DNA from: Priestia endophytica DSM 13796
Lineage (GTDB): Bacteria; Bacillota; Bacilli; Bacillales; Bacillaceae_H
Assembly: GCF_900115845.1 (NCBI RefSeq)
Contig: NZ_FOXX01000011.1
Coordinates: 1-64,000 of the forward strand
DNA: 64,000 nucleotides
Direction: 5' to 3'
In this document: positions 1-9,060 of the stretch, piece after piece
Layout: the number at the start of each line of letters is the position of its first letter
How positions within the stretch are numbered: the stretch's first letter is position 1
Made by a program: the position numbers and the translations under genes
The notes under the pieces: generated by a model
Told to the model about the DNA's origin: nothing
Database searches by the model: none
The model's input: the letters and a program-made list of their open reading frames with translations, nothing else

Positions 1-238
1 CTTCTAATTTAGCGAATGCATCTTGAGAATGCGGTCCTTTCCCATAAGTATATTGTTTTCCAACAGGCTGTTCTAGTCGCTTCATCTCTCCATTCTTATA
101 CCATCTCATCCAGGTTTTCAGTTGGGTACGATTCCGAATCTGTAAGGTTTCCATGACTTCTTTTACAGGCACGCCTGCTAACCTCATTTCAATCGCCTTC
201 ATTTTCACTTCTACTGGATAACTTACTCTTGTTCCCAT
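1..238 (-). CDS. IS3-family transposase orfA (partial, cut by window edge)
   Basis: Starting at the ATG (MGTRVSYPVEVK), 79 codons are visible before the window ends. The N-terminal segment VKMKAIEMRLAGVPVKEV followed by LKTWMRWYKNGE is the helix-turn-helix of IS150/IS3 OrfA, which binds the element's ends; in intact elements OrfA is joined to the DDE catalytic OrfB by programmed -1 frameshifting. A strong ribosome binding site (GGAGGTG) lies just upstream but is buried in the hairpin at 241-304. The C-terminal part and orfB lie outside the window, so activity cannot be judged. Confidence 0.8.
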   Translation of the reverse strand, partial: MGTRVSYPVEVKMKAIEMRLAGVPVKEVMETLQIRNRTQLKTWMRWYKNGEMKRLEQPVGKQYTYGKGPHSQDAFAKLE

Positions 239-240
239 AG

Positions 241-304
241 AAAAAACACCTCCACGTTATAGTTCGGTCATTTGTATCCGATCTTTAACGAAAAGGTGTT
301 TTTT
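241..304 (-). promoter_or_regulatory. Long hairpin burying the transposase ribosome binding site, terminator-like
   Basis: Positions 241-251 and 294-304 are perfect 11-bp inverted repeats (AAAAAACACCT / AGGTGTTTTTT). The inner segments 253-265 and 278-290 pair with only two mismatches, so nearly the whole 64 bp folds into one stem with a ten-base loop. Read towards the transposase it contains the GGAGGTG ribosome binding site in the 3' arm and ends in a T-run directly before the ATG. This layout would stop or silence transcripts entering from outside the element; that role is inferred. Confidence 0.7.
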
Positions 305-358
305 ATTTGTCTCACTTCATGGGGTCAGTCCAGAAATGCCTAAAGGGGATTTTTTTAT

Positions 359-994
359 TTAAAAGTGATGTGCTAAATCTTTAGCTTGACCAATAGCTTT
401 TGTTTTTATCTTATCCGTTATTTCAGGGTGGATCATTTGTCCTTCAATGGCAATTGTTTCAAACGACTCAATCCCAAAGAAATCCATCATTACTTCAAGA
501 TAGCGATGTCCCATCTCCTTATGAACATCAGGACCTTCAGAATAGATGCCTCCGCGTGCTTGAATATGTACAGCTTTCTTTCCTTTTAGAAGCCCTTTAG
601 CTCCGTCTCGTGTATATTTAAATGTTTTGCCTGAAACGGCAATTGCATCGATATATGTTTTCATAATTGCTGGAATAGAGAAATTCCACATTGGTGTTAC
701 AAACACATATTTATCTGCTAATAGAAACTGGCCGCCTAACTCAGCTAGTCTTCCAACCTTTAATCTTTCATTTTTCTCTAGTTTCTCAAATGAGTTACCA
801 GCTCGAAGCTTTTCCCAACCGCTAAAAACGTCAGCATCTAAATAGGGAATATCCGCTTTATATAAATCTAAATGAACCACTTCATCACATGGATTTTCTT
901 TCTTATATGTTTCAATAAATTCTTGACCAACTGCCATGCTAAGCGATGCATCTGCTTGTAAAGGATGTGCCGTAATATATAAAACATTTGCCAT
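359..994 (-). CDS. azoR: FMN-dependent NADH-azoreductase
   Basis: The 211-residue flavodoxin-fold protein belongs to the AzoR family (AzoR1/YocJ and AzoR2/YvaB in B. subtilis), which reduces azo compounds and quinones with NAD(P)H and protects against quinone and electrophile stress. Diagnostic segments are the N-terminal VLYITAHP phosphate-binding loop, [12 protein letters not shown] around the flavin and [12 protein letters not shown] near residue 145. An AGG-rich ribosome binding site precedes the ATG. It lies about 100 bp downstream of the HxlR-type gene on the same strand, the usual pairing of quinone-sensing HxlR/YodB regulators with azoreductases. The IS element begins 27 bp after its stop, so its native terminator may have been displaced. 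A paralog sits at 53131-53766. Confidence 0.92.
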   Translation of the reverse strand: MANVLYITAHPLQADASLSMAVGQEFIETYKKENPCDEVVHLDLYKADIPYLDADVFSGWEKLRAGNSFEKLEKNERLKVGRLAELGGQFLLADKYVFVTPMWNFSIPAIMKTYIDAIAVSGKTFKYTRDGAKGLLKGKKAVHIQARGGIYSEGPDVHKEMGHRYLEVMMDFFGIESFETIAIEGQMIHPEITDKIKTKAIGQAKDLAHHF

Positions 995-1096
995 ACATTT
1001 TTCCTACCTTTCCTTGCGATCATACGCAATGATGTTCAATCTGGCTCGTGGGGGATTTCCTTCCGCGAACAGAGAATGTTTTCTACTTCTTCTTTT

Positions 1097-1414
1097 TTAA
1101 TCTTTAACCCAGCTCTCAGCCCATTGACTAATAGGACCAAGAATTTTTCCTAATTCAGTTCCTTTTTGAGTTAGGGAATACTCTGAACGAATAGGGCGAT
1201 CTGGAATTACGTTGCGAACAACAACTCCATGCTCTTCAAGCTCTTTAATTCGCTCTGTTAACATACGTCGACTTAAGTCTGGAATCGTTTCGCTTAATTC
1301 ACTAAATCGTTTAGGACCACTCATTAGAACATAAATAATAAGACCTGTCCATCTTTTCCCAATTAATTCAAAGCTCTTCTCTACCTTTGGATGCAATTCT
1401 CTATTCTCTGTCAC
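1097..1414 (-). CDS. HxlR/YodB-type winged-helix transcriptional regulator
   Basis: This small HxlR-family DNA-binding protein has the family signature FELIGKRWTGLIIYVLMSGPKRF, then the recognition helix region LSRRMLTERIKELEEHGVV and the wing (RSEYSLTQKG). I place the start at a GTG (VTENRELHPK, 105 residues) because an AAGGAGG lies 7-8 bases upstream. A TTG ten codons earlier is in frame but has no ribosome binding site. B. subtilis YodB and CatR use a conserved N-terminal cysteine to sense quinones; no cysteine is present here, so the sensing mode must differ or be absent. It probably controls the downstream azoreductase, which is an inference from position. Confidence 0.85.
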   Translation of the reverse strand: MTENRELHPKVEKSFELIGKRWTGLIIYVLMSGPKRFSELSETIPDLSRRMLTERIKELEEHGVVVRNVIPDRPIRSEYSLTQKGTELGKILGPISQWAESWVKD

Positions 1415-1494
1415 TCGTTTAGCCTCCTTACCTGAATTCGACAAAGGATTACTTATGTACTTATTGTAACAAAAAACCGAATGAAATAGATTTT

Positions 1495-1745
1495 TTTAGT
1501 ATGAGGTAATTGGTAAAGTTTCATAACAGTAAAAACGATTAGAAAGGAATGAAAAATAATCCGTTCAAATCTCATTTTAAAGTTTTCATAAATGTTCCAA
1601 AGAAGAATAAAACTTTTAGTTAATAAGTACAATGACGTTCTCTTTCTTCTATATTACAATGTTAATTAATATAACATGAGATGTAACGTAAAGTTATTTA
1701 TCGGAATATTCGATTATTAATAGTGTAGGGGGAAGGGGAAATATA
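1495..1745. other. Divergent intergenic region between HxlR gene and symporter
   Basis: About 250 bp of AT-rich DNA must hold the promoters for the leftward HxlR/azoreductase pair and the rightward symporter. No clear palindromic operator was recognised here. The symporter start is preceded by a G-rich ribosome binding site (GGGGGAAGGGG). Confidence 0.5.
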
Positions 1746-3101
1746 ATGGGGGAAACTAAGGGAGAGGTAAAAAAAGAACCTTTTTATAAAGGGATTTTCT
1801 TTCAAATTGTGGTTGCTATTATTTTAGGAACAGTTGTTGGGTACTTGTGGCCAAGCGTTGGGAATGCTCTTCAACCAGTTGGAGAGGGATTTATTAAGCT
1901 TATTAAAATGATTATTGCACCACTCATTTTTGGGGTAGTTGTTGTTGGGATTGCTAAAGTAGGCAACATCAAAACCGTTGGAAGAATCGGAGGGAAGACA
2001 CTTCTCTACTTTGAAGTTGTTACAACGTTTGCTTTAATTATTGGGGTTGTTGTAGCAAACATGATGAATCCTGGTTCAACAATGAATGTAGATCCTTCAA
2101 CATTAAGTACAGCAACTGTGGAAGAGAAAACAAACGGTTCAGATCTTCCAAGTGAAGGTGAGTTTTTTCTGAATATGATTCCAGATAGTGCTATTGGAGC
2201 TTTTGCGAATAACTCTATGCTTCAGGTTCTATTAATTTCATGTTTGTTTGGAATCGCTCTTGTGCATATTGGGGGAAGAACGTCAGAAGTTTTGCTTGAT
2301 GTACTAGAAAAAGTAAACAACGTTCTCTTCAAAATTATGAGTTATATTATTAAACTAACAGCGCTAGCAACCTTTAGTGCAATGGCATTTGCGGTAAGTC
2401 AATACGGGATCGGGACACTTGCTTCATTCGGGAAACTGTTTGTTGCGATGACAGTTGCTTGTTTTTTATTCATTCTAGTATTAGCTGTTATTGTTCGGAT
2501 AACGATTGGACTCAGTTTGTGGAAAATCATTGTATATATAAAAGAAGAGATTTTACTTGCTTTTGCGACAGGATCAACAGAAGCCGTTATGCCACAATTG
2601 ATGGATAAATTTGAACAAGCAGGATGTAATAAGGCTGTAGTTGGCTTAGTTGTCCCAACAGGTTACTCTTTTAATTTGGATGGGGCTTCAATTTACTTAT
2701 CTATCGCCCTTGTCTTTTTAGCTCAAGCAACAGGAGTTGATTTAAGTCTTGGAGAGCAGCTACTTATGTTAGGGATCTTACTTTTAACTTCTAAAGGAAT
2801 GGCTGGAATTCCGGGATCTGCTTTTGTTGCCCTTTCCGCAACAGCCGCTGCGATGGGATCTATCCCAGTTGCCGCTGTTGCCCTGATGTTAGCGCCAGAT
2901 CGTTTTATGGGAAACTATCGAACAACAGTTAATATTATTGGTTATGCTGTAGCTACGTTTATTATCTCAAGCTGGGAGAAGTTGCTTGATAAAGAACAGG
3001 CACGAGCAATGCTTGAAGGTGAACTTGTGTACGAACCAAAGAATGTTGAGATAGAAGAGAATTTTGATGAAGTCACAACATCTAGCAAAACTGTATCATA
3101 A
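1746..3101 (+). CDS. dctP: Dicarboxylate/amino acid:cation symporter (DctA/DctP-like)
   Basis: This 451-residue membrane protein of the DAACS (glutamate/C4-dicarboxylate:cation symporter) family takes up substrates such as fumarate, succinate or glutamate with protons or sodium. Family hallmarks are IKLIKMIIAPLIFGVVVVGI near residue 50, the serine-rich re-entrant loop as ATGSTEAVMP, and VVPTGYSFNLDGASIYLS in transmembrane segment 7. The sequence is closer to B. subtilis DctP than to GltP/GltT, so C4-dicarboxylate transport is likeliest. It carries an acidic C-terminal tail of about 30 residues beyond the core. It appears to be a single-gene unit ended by a strong terminator. Substrate is inferred. 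Confidence 0.85.
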   Translation: MGETKGEVKKEPFYKGIFFQIVVAIILGTVVGYLWPSVGNALQPVGEGFIKLIKMIIAPLIFGVVVVGIAKVGNIKTVGRIGGKTLLYFEVVTTFALIIGVVVANMMNPGSTMNVDPSTLSTATVEEKTNGSDLPSEGEFFLNMIPDSAIGAFANNSMLQVLLISCLFGIALVHIGGRTSEVLLDVLEKVNNVLFKIMSYIIKLTALATFSAMAFAVSQYGIGTLASFGKLFVAMTVACFLFILVLAVIVRITIGLSLWKIIVYIKEEILLAFATGSTEAVMPQLMDKFEQAGCNKAVVGLVVPTGYSFNLDGASIYLSIALVFLAQATGVDLSLGEQLLMLGILLLTSKGMAGIPGSAFVALSATAAAMGSIPVAAVALMLAPDRFMGNYRTTVNIIGYAVATFIISSWEKLLDKEQARAMLEGELVYEPKNVEIEENFDEVTTSSKTVS

Positions 3102-3108
3102 ATAACGA

Positions 3109-3141
3109 AAAAAGGTGCCTCTAAAAAAAGGCATCTTTTTT
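3109..3141 (+). terminator. Intrinsic terminator after symporter gene
   Basis: AAAAAGGTGCCT and AGGCATCTTTTT form a 12-bp stem with one G-T pair and an eight-base A-rich loop, followed by a T-run. Confidence 0.85.
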
Positions 3142-3245
3142 CGTTTGGATAAATTTGGTGAGTGTACAGAGGCATATTTTATTTTCTTCAAGGGTATAGG
3201 AAAGTTATCAACTTAAACCTAGAAAAATGAAGGAGGACCATAACA

Positions 3246-4283
3246 ATGAGTAAACAAACCATTCTAAATAAAGAATTACCAAAAGGGATTGGACCAAATG
3301 TGAGCCCAGAAGCTTTTACAAACAATAAACGAAAAGTCTTTCTCTTTGGTTCTCCAAGTTATACAAATATAGGAGACCAAGCAATTGCCTATGCAGAAGA
3401 GAAATTTATAAGAAATCACTATCCTTACTATGAGTATATTGAAATTATGGACTATGCAACAGATGAAGGAATTCAAATTGTAAAAGAGATTATTAGTGAA
3501 GATGACATTGTTTGTTTTACAGGCGGCGGAAATCTTGGGAACTTGTATCTCGATATTGAGGAAGATCGAAGAAAAGTAATTTCAACTTTCAAAGATTACA
3601 AGACGCTCTCCTTTGCTCAATCTGTTTACTTTGAAGAAACAGAGGAAGGAGATAAGGAGAAAAAGAAAACCCAAGATGCTTATCATCAAAATCGTCATTT
3701 AACAATTGGAACGAGAGAACAGCAGACACTTGAATATGTGAAAGATACATTTGATTCTGAAGTGATGTATACACCTGATATGGTATTATCGTTAGATATT
3801 GAGCCTCAAGAGCTTGAGCGAGAAGGAGTTCTCTTTATTCTAAGAGAAGATAAAGAAAAGGTAACAGAAGAGAAGTTTATTTCTGAGTTAAGAGAGTGGG
3901 TAGAACAGGAAAAAGGGAAACGTACTGAGCGTACAGATACAGTGCTACACGATATGGATGTTATTGATTACAAGGACCGAGAAGATCAGTTTATGAAGAT
4001 GTTAAATCGCATTGGTTCAAGTGAGTTAATTGTTACAGATCGTCTGCATGCGATGATCTTCTCCATCATTACAAAAACACCTTGTGTTGTATTTGGTAAC
4101 AGCTATGGAAAAGCAAAACACTCTTATCGAGACTGGCTTGAAGCGTTGAACTTTATTGAGTATACAGATCAAAAAGACATTAATAAACTCGAAGAAATGA
4201 TTGATCGTCTGCTCCAAGCAGAGCCAAATGACATTGACTTAAAACAAGATTTTAGGCCTTTACGTGACTATTTTAAAAAATAA
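3246..4283 (+). CDS. Polysaccharide pyruvyltransferase-family protein (YxaB/EpsO-like)
   Basis: This 345-residue protein resembles B. subtilis YxaB (general stress protein GS30) and EpsO/YvfF, members of the polysaccharide pyruvyltransferase family that move pyruvate from PEP onto exopolysaccharide sugars. Recognisable parts are FLFGSPSYTNIGDQAIAYA near residue 35, CFTGGGNLGNLY near residue 90 and the GT-B-like C-terminal motif IVTDRLHAMIFSIITKTPCV near residue 262. The start has a GGAGGA ribosome binding site. No other exopolysaccharide genes are nearby, which favours a stand-alone stress-protein role like YxaB over membership of an eps operon. The acceptor is unknown. Confidence 0.8.
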   Translation: MSKQTILNKELPKGIGPNVSPEAFTNNKRKVFLFGSPSYTNIGDQAIAYAEEKFIRNHYPYYEYIEIMDYATDEGIQIVKEIISEDDIVCFTGGGNLGNLYLDIEEDRRKVISTFKDYKTLSFAQSVYFEETEEGDKEKKKTQDAYHQNRHLTIGTREQQTLEYVKDTFDSEVMYTPDMVLSLDIEPQELEREGVLFILREDKEKVTEEKFISELREWVEQEKGKRTERTDTVLHDMDVIDYKDREDQFMKMLNRIGSSELIVTDRLHAMIFSIITKTPCVVFGNSYGKAKHSYRDWLEALNFIEYTDQKDINKLEEMIDRLLQAEPNDIDLKQDFRPLRDYFKK

Positions 4284-4297
4284 AAAAGCTCCATAAG

Positions 4298-4329
4298 AAA
4301 GCGTGAGGAAAGAATTCCTCACGCTTTTT
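4298..4329. terminator. Bidirectional terminator between convergent genes
   Basis: A perfect 10-bp stem (GCGTGAGGAA / TTCCTCACGC) with loop AGAA is flanked by A-run and T-run, so it can terminate both the pyruvyltransferase gene and the facing permease gene. Confidence 0.88.
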
Positions 4330-4332
4330 AAT

Positions 4333-5721
4333 TTACTCAAAAATTGTTCCTTTTTTGAATTTGGAATTTTTGAAGGTGAACTTCATAAGAAGAAGGTATG
4401 AAACGCCTCCGACAACAACACCGATAATCCATCCGAGATCAATTTCTACGAAAGCTGCTAAAGCTCCTGCTAGCATTGCAATTAAAGCACACGGATTAAC
4501 ACCTGAGAATGGTCCGTCTTTTTTATATAAATCATCAACATTTACTTTTTGTTTTCTTAATATATAATACTCAACTAAAAGAATAGAAACGATAGGACCC
4601 AGGAATGCTGAGTAGATGAGAACAAACAGATTGAGTCCGTTTGCAGAAGAATCTTGAACAAGAACCCATGGGAATGAACAAAGTGCAAGCAATCCAGTTA
4701 CAATAACAGCTGCTTTATACTTCATTTTCGTTACCAAAGTAATCACGTATGTTGGTGGAACAATATTTGCAACCATATTAACTGCTACAGCTCCAATAAC
4801 AATAAAAGCAGATACCCCAACAGTAATATAAGGATTGTCTACAACAACGGCAAAAGCTTTGACTGGATTTGAAATACCCGTTGCTGAAGCAAGCATAACG
4901 CCAATTGTTAGAACAAAACCATAAGCAATAGTAATAGGAGAGAAATATAACAAACCACGTTTCTTATTGCTTATACCTGTTTTTAACTCTCGGGAGTAGT
5001 CACCAGCGCTTAAGAAAATTGCCGCATAGTTACCGAGAAAAACCATAATAAAAGCGAAAAATGGAAGTCCCCAGGTTCCTTCTGTATGAACCCACTTTTC
5101 TGTAATCACATCTTTGTAAGAAGTGAGAAGAATACTAAATACATAGAGGAGAGCAAGCATAATGACAATAGAGGCGAGTGTTTCAACCCATTTAATGGCA
5201 TGAAATCCGTAAAGAGAGAGAACAATTTGTAGAAGTTGTAGAGCAATAAAACATACTACAACATTATCAACAGATCCTCCTGTTAGGGCTTTTACAATTT
5301 CATTGAGTGCAGTACCACCAATCCAGCTTTGAAACCCGTACCAAATAATAGCTGGAATTCCTCTCAAGAGAGAAGAAATGATGGAACCTTTTACTCCAAA
5401 TGACATTCGAAGCTGCATGACATAAGGAATGCCTGTTTTATAGCCGAATCGATCGTTCAAAGCAAAAAAGGTGGAGATAATCCCAATTGCAATAGCTGCT
5501 GCCACAAACGTTTGGAAGATGTTGAGCGTTGCTGTTCCTGCTACAACTAAGCTTGCACCAAGCGTCATATTACCAAGATTCACTCCATCACCAATCCACA
5601 TGAACATGTAAGATAGAGGACTAACAGATCGTTCCTTTTTCGGAAGAAGTGACTCATCAATCTTCAGGGTGTCTTTTGTGCTTTGTTCTTCTACGACTGG
5701 ATTTGCTAAATTTGTAGACAC
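4333..5721 (-). CDS. pucI: NCS1-family allantoin permease PucI
   Basis: This 462-residue nucleobase:cation symporter-1 protein has about twelve hydrophobic segments. The NCS1 signature appears as SYMFMWIGDGVNLGNMTLG near residue 37, with RMSFGVKGS, IIWYGFQSWIGG and YAAIFLSAGDYSR further on. Among NCS1 proteins it most resembles B. subtilis PucI, the allantoin importer, and its position beside PucR and the allantoin-degrading enzymes supports that. A GGAGCT ribosome binding site precedes the ATG. It is transcribed in the same direction as pucR, whose own terminator lies between them, so it probably has its own promoter in the 230-bp gap. Substrate is inferred from family and context. Confidence 0.88.
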   Translation of the reverse strand: MSTNLANPVVEEQSTKDTLKIDESLLPKKERSVSPLSYMFMWIGDGVNLGNMTLGASLVVAGTATLNIFQTFVAAAIAIGIISTFFALNDRFGYKTGIPYVMQLRMSFGVKGSIISSLLRGIPAIIWYGFQSWIGGTALNEIVKALTGGSVDNVVVCFIALQLLQIVLSLYGFHAIKWVETLASIVIMLALLYVFSILLTSYKDVITEKWVHTEGTWGLPFFAFIMVFLGNYAAIFLSAGDYSRELKTGISNKKRGLLYFSPITIAYGFVLTIGVMLASATGISNPVKAFAVVVDNPYITVGVSAFIVIGAVAVNMVANIVPPTYVITLVTKMKYKAAVIVTGLLALCSFPWVLVQDSSANGLNLFVLIYSAFLGPIVSILLVEYYILRKQKVNVDDLYKKDGPFSGVNPCALIAMLAGALAAFVEIDLGWIIGVVVGGVSYLLLMKFTFKNSKFKKGTIFE

Positions 5722-5903
5722 TATTATTCAGCTCCTTTTCATAAAGTTCTCTATGTAGTTAATTATTTTGACTTTAGACGTTAAGAAAATTGACATGTAT
5801 AAAGTTTATAAGATGAAAAAAGAGATGTCATTGACATATTTGTGAATTTTCTGAAAATGTTTTGTGCAATATGACAAATTATTTTAGTAGAAAAGAAAGC
5901 GTG

Positions 5904-5938
5904 AAAAAGCCAAACATCTCTTACTAGAATGTTTGGCT
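5904..5938 (-). terminator. Intrinsic terminator after pucR
   Basis: On the minus strand a perfect 10-bp stem (AGCCAAACAT / ATGTTTGGCT, 11-base loop) is followed by TTTTT shortly after the pucR stop codon, separating pucR from pucI. Confidence 0.85.
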
Positions 5939-5954
5939 GTACATATTATAGTGT

Positions 5955-7583
5955 CTATACATGAATGCTTTCTCCTTGCCCTTGAATCAATGCTTTAATT
6001 CGAAAGGCGAGACGCAAACGGAGTGTTTCGTCAGGCTCCTTCAAGCTTCTTCCTATAAGTTCTTCACATTTTTCAAGGCGATAAATCACAGTGTTTCTGT
6101 GTACATATAAACGCTTTGCTGTTTCAGAAAGTTGACAATGAGTTTCCAAATAAACAGAAAGGGTGTGGAGTAAGACGTCATGATCTTTTTTCGCTCCATC
6201 AAAAAAAGGCTGAAATGTATCACTGTAGAACTTTTTTAATTGCTCATATGGAACCATGCGCAAAATTTCAGGAACTTCTTTCGGTTGGTATGTCTCAATA
6301 AAGCCTTCTTGTCCTGATAGCTGTCCATAATATAATGTGTCATTTGCTTCTTTGTATGAAATAGGAACATGTAAAAGCTGTTGAGCATAGTTGCTAAGGC
6401 CAAAACAAAGGTCTTTCTTGAAACGGGTTGAGACCTTAACTTGAAGTTTCCTCAGCAAATCGAGAATAAACGGATCCATCTGAACTTGTTTGCTCTTTAA
6501 AGGAAAAAGTAAAACATAAGCTCCGTTTACTGTGAAAAAATGAACGGTCTGAGAAAAGCGCTGTAATTCGGCTTCAATTGTGTCATAAATAAGCTCATAA
6601 TCTTGTCTGTGTTGTGAAAATGAAGTTTCTTTATGACGTTCAATTGTTTTCCCTACTGCGCAAACGTAGCGTTGCTCATTTTCTAATCCGAATTCTTTTC
6701 CTCGACTAAGGATTTCTTGTGATGTTGTAAAGCTTCCATTAATAAAATTGTTAAAAAACTCGTTGTGAAGACGGCGTTCGTTTTGTTTTAAGGCATTTTC
6801 TTTCATTAGCTCAAAAGCTATAACATTAATAGCTTGCTCAATTGTAAGAACAGTAGAACGATCTGTTGGATGGATCTCCCCAAAAACACATAAGTAGCTG
6901 TACTGCTTGTGTGTATGGACGGGGAAAAGAGTTAGCGTAATTTTATCTGGATCAAGAAGTGAAAAAGTGAAAGGCGTTTGTTGAAAAATATCGTTCTCAA
7001 CTAAAATAGTTTCTAATTTTTCATAGATAGAAGAATCATGGTTTGAATTTGTAATAGGTTGTAAATGGTGATTTAGTAAAACAACTTGAAAATGAATGAG
7101 TGATGATAAACTTTGCAAAATTTTATGTACGTTTTGTCCATTCATAATTTGATTTGTAAACTGCTGGTGCGTCATCATTGCATTTCGGAGTTCAGTTGTG
7201 CGAATGTCGAGTATATAATTTAGAGACTTATGAACAATATCCCCTAATGAAGTATGCATAGGAAGTTCCAAAAGCGGAAAGTTAAGCTGTTGAGCTAATT
7301 CAATGGCTTGTAGTGGAATTTCTTGTAGGAAACGCTTTGTTTTAATTCCTAAGCCTGAGCAACCTTTCTTTTTCATCTCCTGAATGAGTGTAATAAGAGA
7401 GTGAAGGTCATCCTTAAAATGAAAAGCCGTTGTAATAAGAAGTTCATCTTTTTTGAGAAAATGGATAATATCAGGGGCATCCATCATATTAACAGTGTTT
7501 ACCTCATAATCTATGTTCTTCTCTCCAGCTCGTATAATCGTGCCTTCAAATACTGATAACTCTAGCAATTCGCTTAATTTCAT
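5955..7583 (-). CDS. pucR: PucR-family transcriptional regulator of purine catabolism
   Basis: This 542-residue protein has the PucR architecture: an N-terminal purine-catabolism domain (MKLSELLELSVFEG through about residue 120, including AGEKNIDYEVNTVNMMDAPD and ELLITTAFHFKD), a central GGDEF-like region, and a C-terminal PucR helix-turn-helix with LSVYLETHCQLSETAKRLYVHRNTVIYRLEKCEELIG. In B. subtilis PucR senses allantoin, allantoate or uric acid and induces the puc genes. The start is set at an ATG preceded by AAAGGAG about ten bases upstream; an in-frame ATG 15 codons earlier lacks a ribosome binding site. It is divergent from the allantoate amidohydrolase gene and probably controls the whole island. 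I could not find a clear PucR box by eye. Confidence 0.9.
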   Translation of the reverse strand: MKLSELLELSVFEGTIIRAGEKNIDYEVNTVNMMDAPDIIHFLKKDELLITTAFHFKDDLHSLITLIQEMKKKGCSGLGIKTKRFLQEIPLQAIELAQQLNFPLLELPMHTSLGDIVHKSLNYILDIRTTELRNAMMTHQQFTNQIMNGQNVHKILQSLSSLIHFQVVLLNHHLQPITNSNHDSSIYEKLETILVENDIFQQTPFTFSLLDPDKITLTLFPVHTHKQYSYLCVFGEIHPTDRSTVLTIEQAINVIAFELMKENALKQNERRLHNEFFNNFINGSFTTSQEILSRGKEFGLENEQRYVCAVGKTIERHKETSFSQHRQDYELIYDTIEAELQRFSQTVHFFTVNGAYVLLFPLKSKQVQMDPFILDLLRKLQVKVSTRFKKDLCFGLSNYAQQLLHVPISYKEANDTLYYGQLSGQEGFIETYQPKEVPEILRMVPYEQLKKFYSDTFQPFFDGAKKDHDVLLHTLSVYLETHCQLSETAKRLYVHRNTVIYRLEKCEELIGRSLKEPDETLRLRLAFRIKALIQGQGESIHV

Positions 7584-7800
7584 AAAACTCAGTTCTCCTT
7601 TTGTAGGATATTTAAAAATTAAGTACAAGAAAGATAAGATTTTAGTTAATATGCATAAAGAAATGACTGAATATTCTACAATTATGTCAATGATTTTAGC
7701 AGGTATCTATTTTAAAATCAATATATATATTACAAACAATGTTAGGAAAAGTAACGAATAGAATATAAGCAAGATTTTTTGTGAGAAAGGAGGGATATGC

Positions 7801-9048
7801 TTGGTAATGGAAGAAAAGAAAAAGCTCACACTAGTACAGCAAACAGCTGAGATGGTGGAATGGCTAGCTTCATTTGGAGGAAGTAAAAGCGGCGGAGTGA
7901 CACGACTTCTTTATTCTGAGAGTTGGAAACTTGCTCAGGAAGCGCTCAAAGCACGAATGGAGGAGGCTTCTTTACATGCTTACTATGATGATGCTGGAAA
8001 CCTCTTTGGAAGGCTAGAAGGTAGCCAAAAAGAAGGTCGTGCAATTCTTACAGGCTCTCATATTGATACGGTCGTAAATGGAGGAAAATATGACGGGGCA
8101 TACGGAATTATTGCAGGAGTTCTCGCGCTCAAATATTTACATGAACACTATGGTCGTCCGAAAAAAACAATTGAAGTTGTTTCACTATGTGAGGAAGAAG
8201 GAAGTCGATTTCCAATGACCTACTGGGGGTCAGGAAGTATGACAGGATTAAGATCGTTTGATGACGTTTATTTGTTAAAAGATCAAGAAGGTACTACATT
8301 TATAGAAGCGATGGAAAAGTCAGGGTTTGGGAAGGGAAAGTATCAGCACCCAGGAACTGCTCATTTTGATTGTTTTATTGAGTTGCATATTGAGCAAGGG
8401 GAAGTGCTGGAACGAGAAAACAAATCTATTGGCGTTGTGTCTCATATTGTTGGACAGCGCCGATACAATGTAACAGTCAACGGTGAAAGCAACCATGCTG
8501 GAACAACACCAATGAAGTGGCGCAAGGATGCAATGAACACGGCTTCAGCACTTATTCAAGTACTAATGGAGAAGTCGAAAAGAATGCCTGCTGATCTTGT
8601 TGTAACAGTTGGGCAAATGATTGTTGAGCCAAATATACCAAATGTTATCCCGAATAAGGTAACATTCAGTATTGATATTCGTCATAGTGATAGTGACATT
8701 ATTCAATCATTCTGTCAGGAGGCATTTGAAAGCTTTGAAGGTCTAGCAAGAGAAAGAGGCACATCATTAGACATCCACAAGTGGATGGATGAGCAGCCTA
8801 TTAAAATGTGTGAAAAGCTTAACGAACTTTCAACAACAATCCTTCAAACAGAAGGCACTTCATTTAAAGAAATGACTAGTGGAGCTGGACATGATTCGCA
8901 GGTTTTCGGACAATTCATCCCAACCTCGCTTTTGTTCGTTCCAAGTCATAAAGGAATAAGTCATTCACCGCACGAATTTACTAAAACAGAAGATTTAGAA
9001 AAGGGAATAAATCTTTTAATCAAAATATTGCACAAGTTAGCCTATTAA
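7801..9048 (+). CDS. pucF: Allantoate amidohydrolase (M20 family)
   Basis: The 415-residue metal-dependent amidohydrolase converts allantoate to ureidoglycine with release of CO2 and ammonia. M20 metal-site motifs are present: GSHIDTVVNGGKYDGAYG near residue 80, CEEEGSRFPMTYWGSG near residue 130, ELHIEQG near residue 195 and the C-terminal GAGHDSQVFG. The dimer-domain motif NHAGTTPM is also there. The AAAGGAGGG site sits six bases before a TTG, which I take as the start; an ATG two codons later is a weaker alternative. It opens the plus-strand puc transcript, is 12 bp from pucG, and matches B. subtilis PucF in length. N-carbamoyl-amino-acid hydrolase is the main alternative, disfavoured by context. 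Confidence 0.88.
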   Translation: MVMEEKKKLTLVQQTAEMVEWLASFGGSKSGGVTRLLYSESWKLAQEALKARMEEASLHAYYDDAGNLFGRLEGSQKEGRAILTGSHIDTVVNGGKYDGAYGIIAGVLALKYLHEHYGRPKKTIEVVSLCEEEGSRFPMTYWGSGSMTGLRSFDDVYLLKDQEGTTFIEAMEKSGFGKGKYQHPGTAHFDCFIELHIEQGEVLERENKSIGVVSHIVGQRRYNVTVNGESNHAGTTPMKWRKDAMNTASALIQVLMEKSKRMPADLVVTVGQMIVEPNIPNVIPNKVTFSIDIRHSDSDIIQSFCQEAFESFEGLARERGTSLDIHKWMDEQPIKMCEKLNELSTTILQTEGTSFKEMTSGAGHDSQVFGQFIPTSLLFVPSHKGISHSPHEFTKTEDLEKGINLLIKILHKLAY

Positions 9049-9060
9049 GGAGGAAAAAGG

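Larger units (their letters stand above)
1..332 (-). mobile_element. IS3-family (IS150-like) insertion sequence, left end only
   Basis: The outer boundary is set by the terminal inverted repeat at 321-332, which read on the minus strand is TGGACTGACCCC and so starts with the TG typical of IS3-family ends. A transposase orfA reads leftwards out of the window, so the other end, orfB and any target duplication cannot be seen. A long hairpin at 241-304 lies between the repeat and orfA. The element stops 27 bp short of the azoreductase stop codon and is oriented so that azoreductase transcripts would read into it. Family placement is by motif and layout; the specific IS name is not known. Confidence 0.8.
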
